A stretch of DNA of 64,000 bases from Coriolopsis trogii (taxonomy: Eukaryota; Basidiomycota; Agaricomycetes; Polyporales; Polyporaceae), in assembly GCA_020543525.1 (NCBI GenBank), contig JAHYIO010000023.1, positions 620,001-684,000 of the forward strand, in the 5' to 3' direction. The notes beneath the pieces are model-generated. The model saw only the letters and a program-made list of their open reading frames with translations, made no database searches and had not been told where the DNA came from. Made by a program: the position numbers and the translations under genes. How positions within the stretch are numbered: position 1 is the first letter of the stretch; each line of letters begins with the position of its first letter. This document shows positions 1 to 12,434 of this stretch, piece by piece.

Positions 1-1510
1 GCATTCGGTTTTGCCGAGCAGCACAACGGCCCCGAAGACAAAATGGACCAGCGCGCGGTACAAAACATGCAACCTAGCGAGCTCCGCGACATGTAGCGGG
101 TTGTCTTTGAGCAGCTGGCGTCCGCTCTTGATGGCGCGCCCGGTCGAGTGCGCGGTCGCGATGGCGAGACACTTGCGGAGGTATGCGACGGAGCCAACAG
201 CCGAGTGCGTGCGAGTGATGTTCAGCACAGGCGTGATGAGCTTCACGCCTTGGTTTGGCTGCCCGAGAAGGTAGGCCTCTGCGCTTTGGATAGAGAGCTC
301 GGCAGTCGGGACGATCTTCGTGCCGAACTTGTTCTTCAGCCGGTGGAGGAAGATGTTGTTTGTGACCGCTGAGGGACGGGGAGCCCCGGGAGCTCGGAGG
401 AGCGGGAGCCGGACGGGAATGAGGAAGAGCGAGAGGCCGCGCGAACCGTCTTCTGGGCGACCAGTACGAGCCAGTGCGAGCGCCAGGTCGCTGTCGGTGG
501 CGCTTGAGAACCACTTGAACCCGTCGATCTTGTATTGTGCGCCGTAGGGTGAGGGGGCAACACCTTGAACTTGTGTCGCGACAGTCTCCGTACGCGAGAC
601 ATCAGAACCTCCCGGCCGCTATGTGGGTGGTCAGCTCTAATCCGACAATACTCTAGGTCACACAAATGTCACCTCAGTCATCCATTGTCCGGCGGTGTAG
701 GCTTGAACTGGGTCGCGACTGTATACCTGATGGTTAATGAGTGTCACGGGCAAGCGAGAATAGATGTCATACCTCGTCAATCGCGGTAGGATATCGCGTT
801 TCAGTTCCGAGGAACCCAAGAGCTCGATTACTGCTCATAGACGACAAATCAGCGACATGGCCAGCACATGAATCTATATGCACACGGACCGCGCGCGACA
901 CCGTCTGTCATGCTCAGTGGGCAGTCAGTCTATCAGGACCGAGAAATAAACCCGATCAGCGCAATGAATAGGGTGAGATATCGCTGAGGAGGTATGCACC
1001 ACTTCCGAGTCCGCGGCAGCAATGAATATCTTCGCAAAGGAGTACGGTCTGCTGTGCTCCCCGTACTTGCGCTCATACGGGATAGCGACAACGCCCTCCC
1101 TGATGAAGATATCCTTCAGACCACGCCAGCCTTCCGAGGTCCGAAGGTCGTCGATCCGCCTCCCCCAAGAGTCGTACTGGATGAGCTGAGGGGGCGTCGC
1201 ACGCTTGCACATCTCTCGCATTGCTGTAGTGACCAGACATGTTAGGTTCACATTTAACCTGATCCGTAACTGTCATAGGGAACGACGCCGTACTTGTCAG
1301 AACTTCTCCGCCAAATCGTTCCAAATCTTGTGAGACATCCCGGAGGACGTCGGGTGGGAGAATGCGCTTGAGCAGCACAGGCAGGACTGGGTCAGTCGTG
1401 TACGGGTTGCCTTCCACGAATGGGACCTAGAAATACTCCGTGGTCTCTAAGGCCAATGTGTAAAGAATCTGAAGCACGCTCACCGGCTGGAAACCTTCCT
1501 CTACGCGCAT
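1..1510 (-). CDS. Acyl-CoA dehydrogenase, AidB-like (3' end beyond left edge)
   Basis: Flavin-dependent acyl-CoA dehydrogenase superfamily protein, resembling the fungal AidB-like group. Such enzymes use FAD to oxidise acyl-CoA-type substrates; the substrate here is unknown. The first exon (1484-1510) reads MRVEEGFQP and is followed by a GT-AG intron at 1427-1483. The next exon reads EGNPYTTDPVLPVLLKRILPP. Further in come QYDSWGRRIDDLRTSEGW and YERKYGEHSRPYSFAK. Near the left edge are the core motifs YKIDGFKWFSSATD, HRLKNKFGTKIVPTAEL and LNITRTHSAVGSVAYLRKCL. Several short introns interrupt the frame. The C-terminal part lies outside the window. The frame is open upstream of the chosen ATG, so the start could be slightly earlier. 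The family is confident; exact exon ends are not. Confidence 0.8.
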
Positions 1511-2199
1511 AGTGGGCTGATTCCCGAGGATTGTCTTACCGAAGGTACTAGTACTGTGGGATACGAGAAAGAGTCCGTCAGGGGAACTTGTTCTTGTATA
1601 TTGCGGGACTCCAATCCAGGCCCATAGAAATCATAAGACCCTGCTTATGGTCGGGAGGAGAGAAACCGAGGCCGGCGGTCACTTGAGCGTGTGCTAGCGC
1701 TCCGGGCCCGACGTCACGCCAGGCGCCCCGGCCGCCGCGGCGGTGTCTTGCCCGTTTGGGAAGGTATCGCGGTTCGTGACCACTGCAGACGTCGGTGGCG
1801 CCCCACACGAGCAGCTAGCGCAAACCACAAGAATACTTGGCATATCTAGAGTAGACAACCAGCGCTCACATAAGCTGCCTCCGCCCAGATGAGTCAATGC
1901 TCAAAGGATTCAAGCTTTGGATTGGGAGACCGCTGCGTTCGGTAGTGAGCGACTCACAGAGAAGGATGATAAGACGATAGTATTTGACCCCGTACTGGAC
2001 AGAGCTACAACCCATTATTCAATATGGTAGACAGAGAATGAGTAAGTTAATACAACAAGCCGTCGCATGTGTACATAGTGAGGGCAATCTAGGCGGTCAA
2101 CTCGACAAGAATAGAAACGAATCAATGGTAGTCATGGTGCATGCCTTAGGCACAGAGGGCTTTCGCATAGGAATAGAACTGCTCAACGTCATCCAATTC
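1511..2199. other. Intergenic, no gene recognised
   Basis: This stretch lies between two minus-strand genes: upstream of the acyl-CoA dehydrogenase and downstream of the TmpA-like gene. Short open frames exist on both strands but none shows a recognisable motif or splice structure. It probably holds the promoter of the dehydrogenase and the 3' UTR of the flavoprotein gene. Confidence 0.5.
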
Positions 2200-4178
2200 T
2201 TAGGAGTCCCAGATAGCTCCGAACGCTGGGATACCCCTGCTCATCATGCCGTACACGACTTTGCGGGTGAGCGGCTCGTTGGAGATGATAACCACCGCCT
2301 CCGCGTCGAATTCGCGCACCATCCGGTACACCAGCTTCACCATGTCCGGCTTCCCATGCTCACGAGTATCTGCGGAGAGCCGCAGCCACATCAGCCTCAC
2401 GCCTACGGAAGCAATACAAAGGCACCAAAGAAAGCGCGAACGCACCGTAGATCACAGCATTCGGGTTCGCCTCTATAAGAGAATCCACGAGCGCGTCTCC
2501 AAACGTCTTGCGCACCGCGGGCGCAGTCCACAGCAGCTGCAGCTCCGTCTTCTTCGCGTACACCACGGGCGCAATAGGTCCGATCCCGCTCCCGGTCGCG
2601 ACAAGCACGACGCGGCGGAAGAGCGGGGTGACGCGGACGACACCGTAGCACGGGATGCCGCGCACCCAGATCTTCTCTGGAGGATTGGCGATTCGCTCAC
2701 TCGTCCAGTCCCCAGCGCGTGAGACGACGGCGGAGTAGCCGTGCGTTCCTGGTATGGAAATGGTCGCGAAGGAGTGCCACTCCGTGAGCGGGCTGAGGGA
2801 CATGCGCGTGAAGTGTCCTGGTTGCGTGTCGACTGGATCGAGAGGAGGAAACGTCAGCAAAGGGAGGAAGCCACGAGATGGTGGCACACTGACCGTAGTC
2901 GAAGTGGAGCCGCACGCAGTGGTTCGAGAGCACCTCTGCACGAACGGGCACCTTGCGGAGCCGCAGCCAGGGGAGGATGATTGACCAGGTCATGACGAGG
3001 ACCAGCCAGAACGGCGGGGACTGCACAACCGCCTTCCCAAGCGTCTGATGAGGCTGTTGGTAATCCTTGATGAGGAAAATGACCTATACAAGGTGACATC
3101 GATTAGAATTCGCCGGCTAGCTCATGTGAGATGAACCTACCAAGCACCAGACAAGGGCGATTGCGGTCCATCCGCAGAAGCGGTGCGTCGCTTCGAACGT
3201 GTCATGGTGACGAGTGCGTGCCTTGGGGTAGGCGAACACAATCATGCCGACCAAGAGGGCAAGGATGATGTAGGTGAACACAAGTGTCGGGATCGTGATC
3301 TGCGATAGTACGTTGTTAGCATGAGAAGGGTACATTGTCGGAATGTATGTGCGTACATGTTCATTCCTGAGGAACTGGCGGGTCGATTGCGCCGCAAAGA
3401 GTATGAGCCATATCGTACCACTGACCGCAGCACCGGAGTGGACTATAGGTACCGAGATAAATAAAAATCATCGTCAGTAACGAGCGGGTTTATGTAAGTT
3501 GTGATTAGGGGTGTCTGCTTACTTCCTCCAATGCAATAGACACGTCCAAGAATTCTGCGGATCCATAAAGGCCACCTAGACATTCCCGCCGAGTCAGCAA
3601 AGATAGTCAAAGGCACCACTAGGCAACCGTGGGCAAATGCCGCACGTCAAGCAACGAAGGGCGCAGAAGGGTAGATCAGGGACAGAAGAAAGGGGTGCAA
3701 ACACTCACGAACGCGGGGCCGCACAGGCGACGGTGAAGAACGCGTTGATCACGTAGTCCTGCCGCATAAGAATCGCGACGAAGATGTTGGCGATTGCAAC
3801 CTTCCCGAGGTAGTTGGCATCTCCGCCCTGCACGCACGTCGCGATGAAGATCGCCATGTTCGCAACGAAGACGATACCAAAGAGTCGGCGGTAGAGGGAG
3901 AAGATCTGGAAGCGGACATTACGGAGCCAATGTCCCTGCGTCTTCTCCGGCAGGTCGTCCTCCAAGTAGCCTTCCCAGGAAATCTCGCCCTTCTCTAATG
4001 TGACATCGCTCTTGCCGTCATGGAGCGACGAGACTGCTGTGGAGTTACTCGCCGAGTGCTCTTGGGGCTCATAGGGTGCATGAGGGAGGTGGTGGTGAGC
4101 CGCGGGAGGAAGAGCGGGGACGATCTCGATACGGTCTTCTCCGGACTTGATGGTGTTAGTCCCATCGGTGGAAGTCAT
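2200..4178 (-). CDS. TmpA-like membrane flavoprotein (ferric-reductase-like fold)
   Basis: Integral membrane oxidoreductase resembling the fungal TmpA family. Members have transmembrane helices followed by an FAD/NAD(P)-binding ferredoxin-reductase-like domain. In Aspergillus nidulans TmpA affects asexual development. Exon 1 begins MTSTDGTNTIKSGEDR and ends in hydrophobic segments (IVFVANMAIFIATCV). Later exons give WPLWIRRILGRVYCIGG, VHSGAAVSGTIWLILFAAQS and ITIPTLVFTYIILALLVGMI. A 57-nt GT-AG intron separates NEH from ITIPTL. The soluble part includes PLTEWHSFATISIPG (flavin-binding side), RRVVLVATGSGIGPIAPVV (nucleotide-binding glycine motif) and the C-terminus GIPAFGAIWDS followed by TGA. 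Start and stop are clear; a few internal splice sites are inferred. A ferric reductase is the main alternative, but I did not trace the classical haem-histidine pairs. Confidence 0.75.
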
Positions 4179-6072
4179 AGTCGAAGAGTGGATGGCTGCG
4201 GGACAAGAAGGGGGAGTTTCGGGGACACAATGCTGAGAAGCAGAGCGCAGGCCATTACCCTAGATATACTCTCGCGAGCTTGGATTTTCTCTCGATGTAT
4301 TCGGTTGTGCCTAAGCGCACAGAAGATTGGTCGGCGGGTATGAGAGAGCGCGGAGAGAAGCACAGGGAGCGCAAGGATGACAGTGTGGAGGCTGACGGGC
4401 CGTTTGCAGGACAGACGGACAGCTTGGCAGGCCCTGGATCGGGGGAAGCGTAGGGCGTGTATCAAACCTTGTCGACCTGTGGATTTGAGCTCCAGCCTTC
4501 AGGAAGGCACCAAGAATGCGAGAAAAAAAGCGGTGGCGCAACATCCACATCGATTCAAGAGACAGAAAGCAGGAGTTCCCAGTCGTTGCGTACCTGTTGG
4601 AGCAATCATATTGCAAGACGGCATAAGACGTGCTGGTCTCTCCATTGCCGACTATCTTCTACGCACATGGGTATGGGGAGTTTGAACACCAAGGGAAAGT
4701 CTGGAAATGCGATGTCAGCGCGACAGCCCATCGCACAATGGGGGGGTACTACCTGACCGCAGCGCCACGACGGCGTTCACACACCCACCCAAAAGGAAGA
4801 CTTGACCATGTCCGACGGGACGCGATAAGATAAACATGGGTAACGCGATTGTCGGTCGGAGGCTCGGAGGCTCGGAGACAGGCTGTCTTACTGTGACAGC
4901 CTGCTTGACGGTGTGGAGGCTATGATCCATCTACTCCGACCGCATCGTGCAACAGACTCGTTTTGAGGGTAATAGTCATCAAAAGAGACATAGGCATAGA
5001 TACTAAAGCGAGTCACGGTGGGGCACGTTCACCCTGAATATTCCCAGATCCAGAGGAGAACGCAGCGGTGGGACAGCTTGCCTCACGAAACTCGCAAGGG
5101 CCGGTCCGCCTTTTTTCTACAGCCGGAGATCTCCACAGGTTCCGGATTCGGTGCAGAAAACAGCGCGTGTGCATCGCGCGCAGTATGCTCATCCAAGGCG
5201 CTGACGATGACATGTACGTCGTCCGTCAATCATAATTGCACGGGGTTTGATCTTGGAATCCAGTCTCTCTGGCAGAACAAACTTCTTTGTGGGCTGGGCA
5301 TGTTCGAATGATAGCCCAGAGTCGTACAGCGACCGCAATCACGAAGGAATGTCACTGTGACTCAAGACTCGACATGCACTGTCATCCGCATCATCAACCA
5401 GTGAAGACCAATAAATTGCCCAGAGAACTCACCAATAATCCAAGGGGACACGCGCTTGCCGCCAGCCTCATCGATTATACAGTGATTGTAGAAATGCTAA
5501 CAAGTCAAATGAACGCGAATAACGCGCGCTATATTGGATGCTCGTCGCGAGTAGTGTTTGGATGCGTGGCTAACTAGAACGCCACCAACACCGAGTTGTT
5601 ACACGGAGGTGTGACACGAGGCGCGCGGCTGGACGAGAGCTTGCAATAGCAAAAATTGTTTGACACACCGACATTCAGTCCCGATACGGAGACAACAAGC
5701 TGTAAAGCTGTGGTACGTCTGTCAGAGTCCCTATGAGCGCCGCAGGGCGATCCACGTCCGATACCCACGAAGTCGCCGATGGCGTAATTCGAGCTCCAGC
5801 TCACGAATGCGATGATAGCGACGGATGCTTTTGTTTGCGGATCTGTGAGGACGTGGGCGGCGTAGACGGAGCGTAAGGTGCAGTTGTTGCCGTCGAAGGC
5901 AAACTCCAAAACACACAGGATGGCATTAGCAGCCACGTGGCGTTTTCCGTCTGTTGTCCGAAGCGAGCGCCTGCGCTGCGTGTGGTTGACGAGCGGCCGC
6001 GCCGTTGAGTGTCAGCGACTCAGCGACCATCTTGTCACAACGTTGGAGATTGAGAGGAAAGAGGACCTCAAT
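4179..6072. other. Long intergenic region between divergent genes
   Basis: This 1.9-kb region separates divergently transcribed genes, so it should contain both promoters. A short direct repeat of the unit GGAGGCTC occurs near 4857-4880. A minus-strand open frame at 5574-5936 resembles nothing I know and has no clear splice partners. I see no other coding signal. Confidence 0.5.
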
Positions 6073-7409
6073 ATGTCTGCATGCATGAGATTCACGCAGC
6101 GGGTAAGTGGCTTGTTCATGCTTCTAGCTCGCACATACGAGTTCCAGGCCGGACCTAACGCCTACATACATGACAGGTCTGGCGATCCTTCGTCGAGAAC
6201 AAGGGTACGCTCAACTGCTCATCTTTTCCAAGCAAGACAAATCTCATCCTGACTGCCTCCTCGTGTGGTGGGAGACAGGACACGACTTTCAGTGTTTCCC
6301 AAACGTGCGTGCCATAACCTACTGTTCCTTCCGATTCCCGTCTTCTCTCTATTGCCAATGAGATGGACAGTCCTATGTCTGACGTCTGGGATCCTGGCAG
6401 CTCAAGATCTTGAAGGCCAAGCCAGGTCTGCTAGAAGCATCGCTCAAGATTGAGCCATACAATCGTGCGTTCGCTTTTCCGCTTATGGCTATTCCTTCGG
6501 CAACGGTGCGATACTGAACGCATTTCCGTACTACCTCCATTAGTCAACCGTGTTGGCGTGAGTACCCATATTGATTGCGTGACCCCGGGTATATGAAAAT
6601 ATCCAACCCTCCATATGCGTATGGGGATGTTTTGCTAATGTCAGTGGGCGTATCTCCATCCTCTTTTCTTCCTACATCTTCCACTCATGTCTAGCACAGG
6701 CGTACTCCGGAGGTTTCACACACCCGTGTAATCACGTCACAGTAAAACCGATACTCACTCGAGATAAGGCACTCTAGACCGTCCATGGAGGCCTCATTAT
6801 GTCCCTCACCGACACCATGGGCTCGCTCGCTGTCGCCACCAAGGGCCAGTACATGACCGGGGTGTCGGTCGACATCGGCACCTCTTTCGTCAAGCCGGGA
6901 GGTCGCGTCGGGGACCAGCTGACGGTCAAAGCCGAAGTCACTGGCATCGGTTCGTAGCAATCTGTCTTTCAGTGCTTCGCAATACAGTCGCTCACAGCCT
7001 TCGCGTCAACAGGGAAGTCTTTAGCATACACCCGCGTCGACTTCTACAACGCCCAGGGACAGCTTGCTGCATACGGCCGTGCGTCCCCGTCCATATATCC
7101 ATACAGACCTATGCGCTGACGTACGTGTCCTTTATCTATTCCCAGATCACACCAAGTACATTGGCAAGTCCGCTGGTCACAAGGTAAGCAGCTTGCTCGG
7201 GCCTGCCTTTGCTCCTTCAAGAACCTTCCTGTTGATGTACATGCCTGCACGCGCCCATCGACACCTTCACCACCTTCTCTGTCTCGGCACTCACCGTTGC
7301 CATCTGACCTGTGATTCTCCTGTCCATTATGCTCCTCCGGCTCCGAAAGAGCGACGTCAAGTTCTCGGAAGACGGCGAGCGTGTGATCGAGGGCGAAGAT
7401 GTCGATTAG
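6073..7409 (+). CDS. Hotdog-fold thioesterase (PaaI/ACOT13-like)
   Basis: Acyl-CoA thioesterase superfamily protein, probably hydrolysing an acyl-CoA. The exons read from MSACMRFTQR through VWRSFVENKG, LKILKAKPGLLEASLKIEPY, NRVG, TVHGGLIMSLTDTMGSLA, TGVSVDIGTSFVKPGGRVGD, LAYTRVDFYNAQGQLAAYG and HTKYIGKSAGHK to the end DVKFSEDGERVIEGEDVD followed by TAG. The segment NRVGTVHGGLIMSLTD carries the conserved hotdog active-site region (HGG followed by a downstream Asp). The DIGTSFVKP strand is typical of the ACOT13/PaaI group. Introns are short except one of about 220 nt before TVHGG (6557-6776), which might hide a small exon. The first exon is the least certain part. Confidence 0.8.
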
Positions 7410-8211
7410 CGGGACGTAGAACTATCTTGGCTAGCTTCCCCTCCCAACCTGAGCGATGTGTACATACACTCTCAGCTCGGCAGACCTTGACAATCCGCTC
7501 ACGACCGTCGGGCCCCGTCATAGCGTTGATAGATACGAAGAGCGATGTAGTATGTAAATCTGCGAACGCAACACATCATCTTGATTTAGCCTCAACTACA
7601 TACTCTCGTCCGAAGCCCGCCGGGATCGATCCCAGATAGATTCACATCGTGTGCTTCCCGGTAGCAGTGCTTCTTGCGCATGGAGAGTGAGCTTGCCGAA
7701 TGACGTGCTACGGAGCACGTATGAGAGGACGAGAAGATAGCGGTGCTCCACACGGAGACATCTCCTTTCTATCTCCCACTTATCTTCAGCACAACGGTGC
7801 GGGTGAGGAGCCAGGATCGGTGCTGCGTTTCGCAAGGAACCGCTGGAAGCACACGTCTATTTTGCGACATGCGAGACCCGAAAGTTGTGCAATTGTTCGC
7901 GGTGGACCGTCTTCGGCGGTGCGAACAATCGGTTTGTGCGCAGCTCCATCATATTCCTGCCCTTGAGTTCAATTAATGGTGACCGCTGGTTGTAAGCGCT
8001 GACCTATGGTTTGATACGACTCAATCCCGACAGTACACGGATCGCTCGGTCTTACAGAGAAGTCTCATTCGCCAGAGGCATCTTACAGCGCTCACTGCGA
8101 ACATGTTACTTGAGACACACTGTGTCGACGTCAACGCTTCCGATAAAGCCGCGTCCGTGATATGCTGTTCTGGCCCCAGCTGCCGCCCTAGAATACACCG
8201 AATAGCGCTAC
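7410..8211. other. Convergent intergenic region
   Basis: About 800 bp between the converging thioesterase and derlin genes. I see no coding signal, repeat or RNA gene. It probably holds both 3' UTRs. Confidence 0.5.
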
Positions 8212-9456
8212 TCAGAGATCGCCTAAGAGACGTTTCCTGCGAACATACTGTCAACACCAGCATAGCGCACGATAAGCTGATAGAAAGAACACACGCACAA
8301 CGGCTCAGGCGCCTCGCTCAGGAAGGTCGGCCCACCGACCATCTCGCGCGCCCACACGTCTCTGATGAACCACGCAAAGTGACCGACCGCGCACCCGAGA
8401 AGGTCGCCCGCCGCCGCTCTCCATGTCCCGTTCAAAAGCCACGCAAGCCCCACCAGCGCGAGTGGGAGATAAGGCGCAGTGATCGTCACAAGCCCGAAGA
8501 GCGATATCGGTGTTGATGGATGGCGTCGGGACCAGAGGTAGATTGGGACGAAGGCGAGGGGCGAGGAGAGGAAAGGGAGGTTCACTAGAGGAGAGAGCGC
8601 CTATGGATGAACAGTTCAGCCAGAGTTCAGGAAGGGGTGAGATGCATGGAGCAATGGGAGCGATGACGCGAGGAGCACGGGGACCCGACAATGAGTAGTC
8701 CGGCCAGATTGCCATCCGGACAAACTTAACCCATTGGCCCATTTGGACCCTCTCAACCAGAACTCATCCAGTCGAAACGCAACCCGGCAGCTTTCGTCCT
8801 AACACTTAATGTCTGAGTCACAGAGTCCTAATTGGGCCTGAGCCGTTCTGTGAGGAGTTCCGGAAGACGGTAGCTCGTTCGAAGGACGTGAAGAGTCCCG
8901 AGCCTCGTTGTTTCTCAACCGGCGCCCTGGTAAACTTTCATTCGGGAGTAGGTGCGACTCACCAGAAGCATGATAGCGGAGAGGAGGAGAAGCCACAAGT
9001 AGTCCGCCGAACGGTTCGCGAACGATGATTCCTCAAGCATTCGGCTATACCGCATGCTGCAGGTACAGCATGTCATTGGGAGACATGATGATGCGCAATG
9101 ACGAGCTACTTACAAGAAAAACATGTGGAAGACAAAGTCAAGCGAGATGGACCCAAAGTAGAAGAAGTTGGTGAAGACTCGCCAAGGCTTGGTAAAGTGT
9201 CTTTGAGTCCGGAGTCTCCAGGAAGAGCAAGGCACACACCTGCATATTCGTGAACGCTGCTTTGTAGCTGAAATACAGTTGCAGCGGTGTCACAAACTGA
9301 ATTTGCTACATACAGCACGCACTTAGTCATAGGTCGAGTTCTGTGATAATTATAAGGGGGACGTACCACTGCGAGACTCGTCAATACCGCACAGGCAAGC
9401 CATGCCCGAGTGACCGGCGGTATTTGGGTGATCCAAGCTTCGATTCCGACTGGCAT
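8212..9456 (-). CDS. Derlin (Der1-like ER membrane protein)
   Basis: Multi-spanning endoplasmic-reticulum membrane protein of the derlin/Der1 family, a rhomboid-like pseudoprotease of ER-associated degradation. Exon 1 (9367-9456) encodes MPVGIEAWITQIPPVTRAWL followed by ACAVLTSLAV. Exon 2 (9240-9296) encodes FVTPLQLYFSYKAAFTNMQ. The next exon reads PWRVFTNFFYFGSISLDFVF, the conserved derlin WR-x-x-TNF-x-YFG signature. Downstream are RMLEESSFAN, LPFLSSPLAFVPIYLWSRR, LFGLVTITAPYLPLALV and GDLLGCAVGHFAWFIRDVW. The last intron runs from GTGCGT to CGCAG, and the final exon gives KRLLGDL followed by TGA at 8212. Length and motif order match the family. Confidence 0.9.
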
Positions 9457-9862
9457 AGTTGCTCTCTCCTCAGAATAAATTCACTGTAGCTGGGTTGAGT
9501 GTCTAGGCAAGAGATGAGAACGAGGAGGTCATGATGGTTGACGGAGAGCTGGACATCCCAGCCACACTTCGTGTTCCCGGCGTCTAACGCTTCGCGAACG
9601 TGGCGCGTCAGGATTCCTCACGTGAGCTCACGTGCTGGACTACTACACCAGACGAGCGCCTACATCGATCGCGTCACTCTCGACCATCTTGATTCCGAGT
9701 CCTGGGTAAGGTAGCTTATTCTCTGTGTTACAACGATCTCATGGTTAATGACTGAATGTAGGAGACTGTGAATGCTTGGGAAAATGTACATCATCAACGC
9801 TCGAACATGCTAGGAGGCAATAATAATATACGAGTCTAGGCGAACCGCAAGGTCTATCGCTC
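9457..9862. other. Intergenic, nothing recognised
   Basis: About 400 bp upstream of the derlin and downstream of the DUF4436-like gene. No coding or repeat signal seen. Confidence 0.5.
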
Positions 9863-11473
9863 TCAACCCCTTCCCGAACGCCCGAAACCAGAGATGCTGC
9901 GACTGAAGTTGCGAACGTGGTTGATGTCGATAGACGCGCCTCCTCTCCTCATCTTCATCAAACCCGTCGATAAAGGGGCCGACGTCTCCTTCCGAGGCTC
10001 TTCGTCCTTCAGAGATGTTTCCTCCGACCCTTGAAGCTCTCTCTTGACCATCATACTGAACAGAGTGATGGCCGAGGCTGCAGCCATTGTCATCTGTGGG
10101 AAGAAGCCGATGGCGTCTATTATTGCGATAAGTCATCATGGTCTGCTTCCTGAAGGATACAAATGTATAGCTCACCTATGAGGACACCTGCAGACATTTT
10201 CGCTGTCTCAGTTTCTAGCCTGAGCAAGGATGATACGGCCACGTACCATCAAAACCAGGAGCATCTGGCATGGCGTTACGCAGCTGGGGTATGAGGAGGA
10301 CAATGCCGAATGTCGAAGCCAGATACTTCAAGAGCTTCTCAGGTTCGGTCGCATGCCAACAGAGCGCAATCAATCCCACAGTTGCATGCGCCAACATCCA
10401 GCTCGTGCCAAAGAGCAAAAGCGCGAACAACCTCGCCTCGGCGGGTCTGTACACCAGAAGCTCTAGATCCCTCGACGGCAAGTCCGTCCCGTCCGCGGCC
10501 TTGATGAAACTGACCGTGTCACTTGAAACTGACACGAAGCTTGAGGTGAGAGAAATAGTCGCCATCCTCTGTATGGCGATAGTCTGGTTGTCAGACGGCG
10601 ACACTGCCCGTAATGTGCTTGTGAGGCGATATGTATCGAATGGATAGAGGCGAGCGGAGTGGACGTCCAGTACGTGATCGTCGTCAAACTGAAACATGTT
10701 CTGGATGCTGATGAGTTTATGACCTTCGTAAGCGGTGCGTTGCTTCATGAATATAGATGATAGCCACCTACTTGTGCCGTTGCCTGCCACTATTCCAGAA
10801 TGGAAGTCTCAGCGGATCATACGTCCCCGCCGGCTCCTCGTCGCTATCTTCCATCAAGACCATCATAGCGCCACAACGTCATTGACTACTCACCCATCGA
10901 CGAATATGTTAAGAGTCATAGCAGGGAGTCCACAGCGCTGACTTCCGTGAGTCCCCTCCGAGCCAGACAGGATGTAAGCGTCTCCGCATGCAAGGATAGA
11001 CCAGCGTATGGTTAATGCGGGTTCGTCAACGTCGACATCGACATCGTCTCCAATGAGGACAAGCTTTAACCTCCAGGTGAATACACTTTCCATGTCATAC
11101 ACGAGGAACTCACTCCAGGACTGTTCGCAGCGACGTCATCCAACAAGCTGGCAAAGGCCGGCTTCTCCTCCTCGTCCGGGATGAAGGCACATGTCATGAC
11201 GAAGACGTACAGCAAGGACAGTGCAGCGGCGATGCACACGATGAACGTGGGCCCTAAAGGTCTGATCCCCGCTTTCGTAGTGAGTGGCTTATTCAATGGC
11301 TCGGTCGGTGGCTCGTCTTCGTGTATCACATCGGTCTTCCTGCCGTGCTTGGATCCAGCGGGACGGACGTACTGGCGAGGAACATAGCTCTCCGCTACGG
11401 ACGACGCTGTCGACATAGCGGACGAGGGCCTGATGAGGCCGGTGGTAGACAAAAAGGAATGTCGGTTCGACAT
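9863..11473 (-). CDS. Membrane protein, DUF4436-like
   Basis: Predicted multi-pass membrane protein of unknown function. Exon 1 begins MSNRHSFLSTTGLIRPSSAM. After a polar N-terminus it contains one hydrophobic segment (FIVCIAAALSLLYVFVMTCA). Middle exons hold an extracytoplasmic-looking beta-rich stretch ending near LYPFDTYRLTSTLRAVSP, resembling the PFD-x-Y motif of DUF4436. Then come two more membrane segments (LFALLLFGTSWMLAHATVGL and FGIVLLIPQLRNAMPDAPG) and a last one around DAIGFFPQMTMAAASAITLF. The C-terminus ends GFGRSGRG followed by TGA. At least four introns are needed. The gene itself looks real; the family assignment rests on topology and two short motifs only. Confidence 0.6.
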
Positions 11474-12434
11474 GGTCGATGGTGTAATGAATGTGGGGCA
11501 CCTCGTTGAACCAGGTGTGGTGGAAGGGCACGAGACTGGGGAAGGGCGAGGTTGGCGGGACGAGCAAACGTCCCACTAGCAGCGACTCGGAGGAAGCTGT
11601 TGCTCGTGCACGCTCGCAGCCGTTCACATTATATTCCTCACACCATCAGTGGGACACTTCCAATAAATTCCGCCGACCGTCAGTGGGACCCTTCCATCTA
11701 CGCATCCGTCCATCGAGCTGCTCACTCACACCCATCCGACACGGGAGCCTTCCATGACCCGGTTTACATCATTCCAATCAGACGGATTGATACTATTATC
11801 TCCTCAGTAAGAACAGAAGGTCCCCTTCCTCTGCGCCTGGTGCATCTGAGCCTGCAGCCATTCCCCTTCGGTGTTTCGTTTTCGCGCTGCGGATGTTCAC
11901 CTTCTAATCCTTGAAGCTACTCTGCAACTAGGTGGTGGTTGCGGTATTATACCGCGCGCCCTCCTCTGTAAGCGTTGTGTCGAGCCAACATCCATGCCAG
12001 GAATGTGTCATATGCGAAGTAATGCGGCGAATCGTCGTATATACGCATGCTAGTCCGATGTCACTGTATGTTCGGCCAGTCCACCTGCCTTCCATCATAC
12101 CGGAACGGTCCCACGCTTGCATCTCTCGACGCACGGGGGCTATGTCCGCTCTATGCCCACCCGTCGAAGGTGTCGAAGGCGACGAGAAGTCATCCTTGTG
12201 GCGCTCGGCGTCACCTGTAGTGTGCTTCAGTGTACTCTTACCACCTTAGTCGACGTGATCCCACCGGAGCATATTTGTCATGATCTACAAGCTTTACGCT
12301 CTCGGGAAGTCACTACGACTTCGGGAGGCGACACACTGCTCATGACCAATAGCACATCAGCAATTTGACTCGTTGTGCACCTTGTGGCTTTAAGCATATA
12401 CACGCCATGACATACAGCCCATGCACTCGAGACA
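11474..12434. other. Intergenic, no gene recognised
   Basis: About 960 bp between two minus-strand genes. Several short open frames, none with a familiar motif. Probably the promoter of the DUF4436-like gene plus the 3' UTR of the SET/MYND gene. Confidence 0.45.

Noticed and set aside
5574..5936. 120-codon minus-strand frame in the 1.9-kb intergenic region
   Set aside because: No recognisable domain, no upstream or downstream exons fitted; kept only as a comment on the region.
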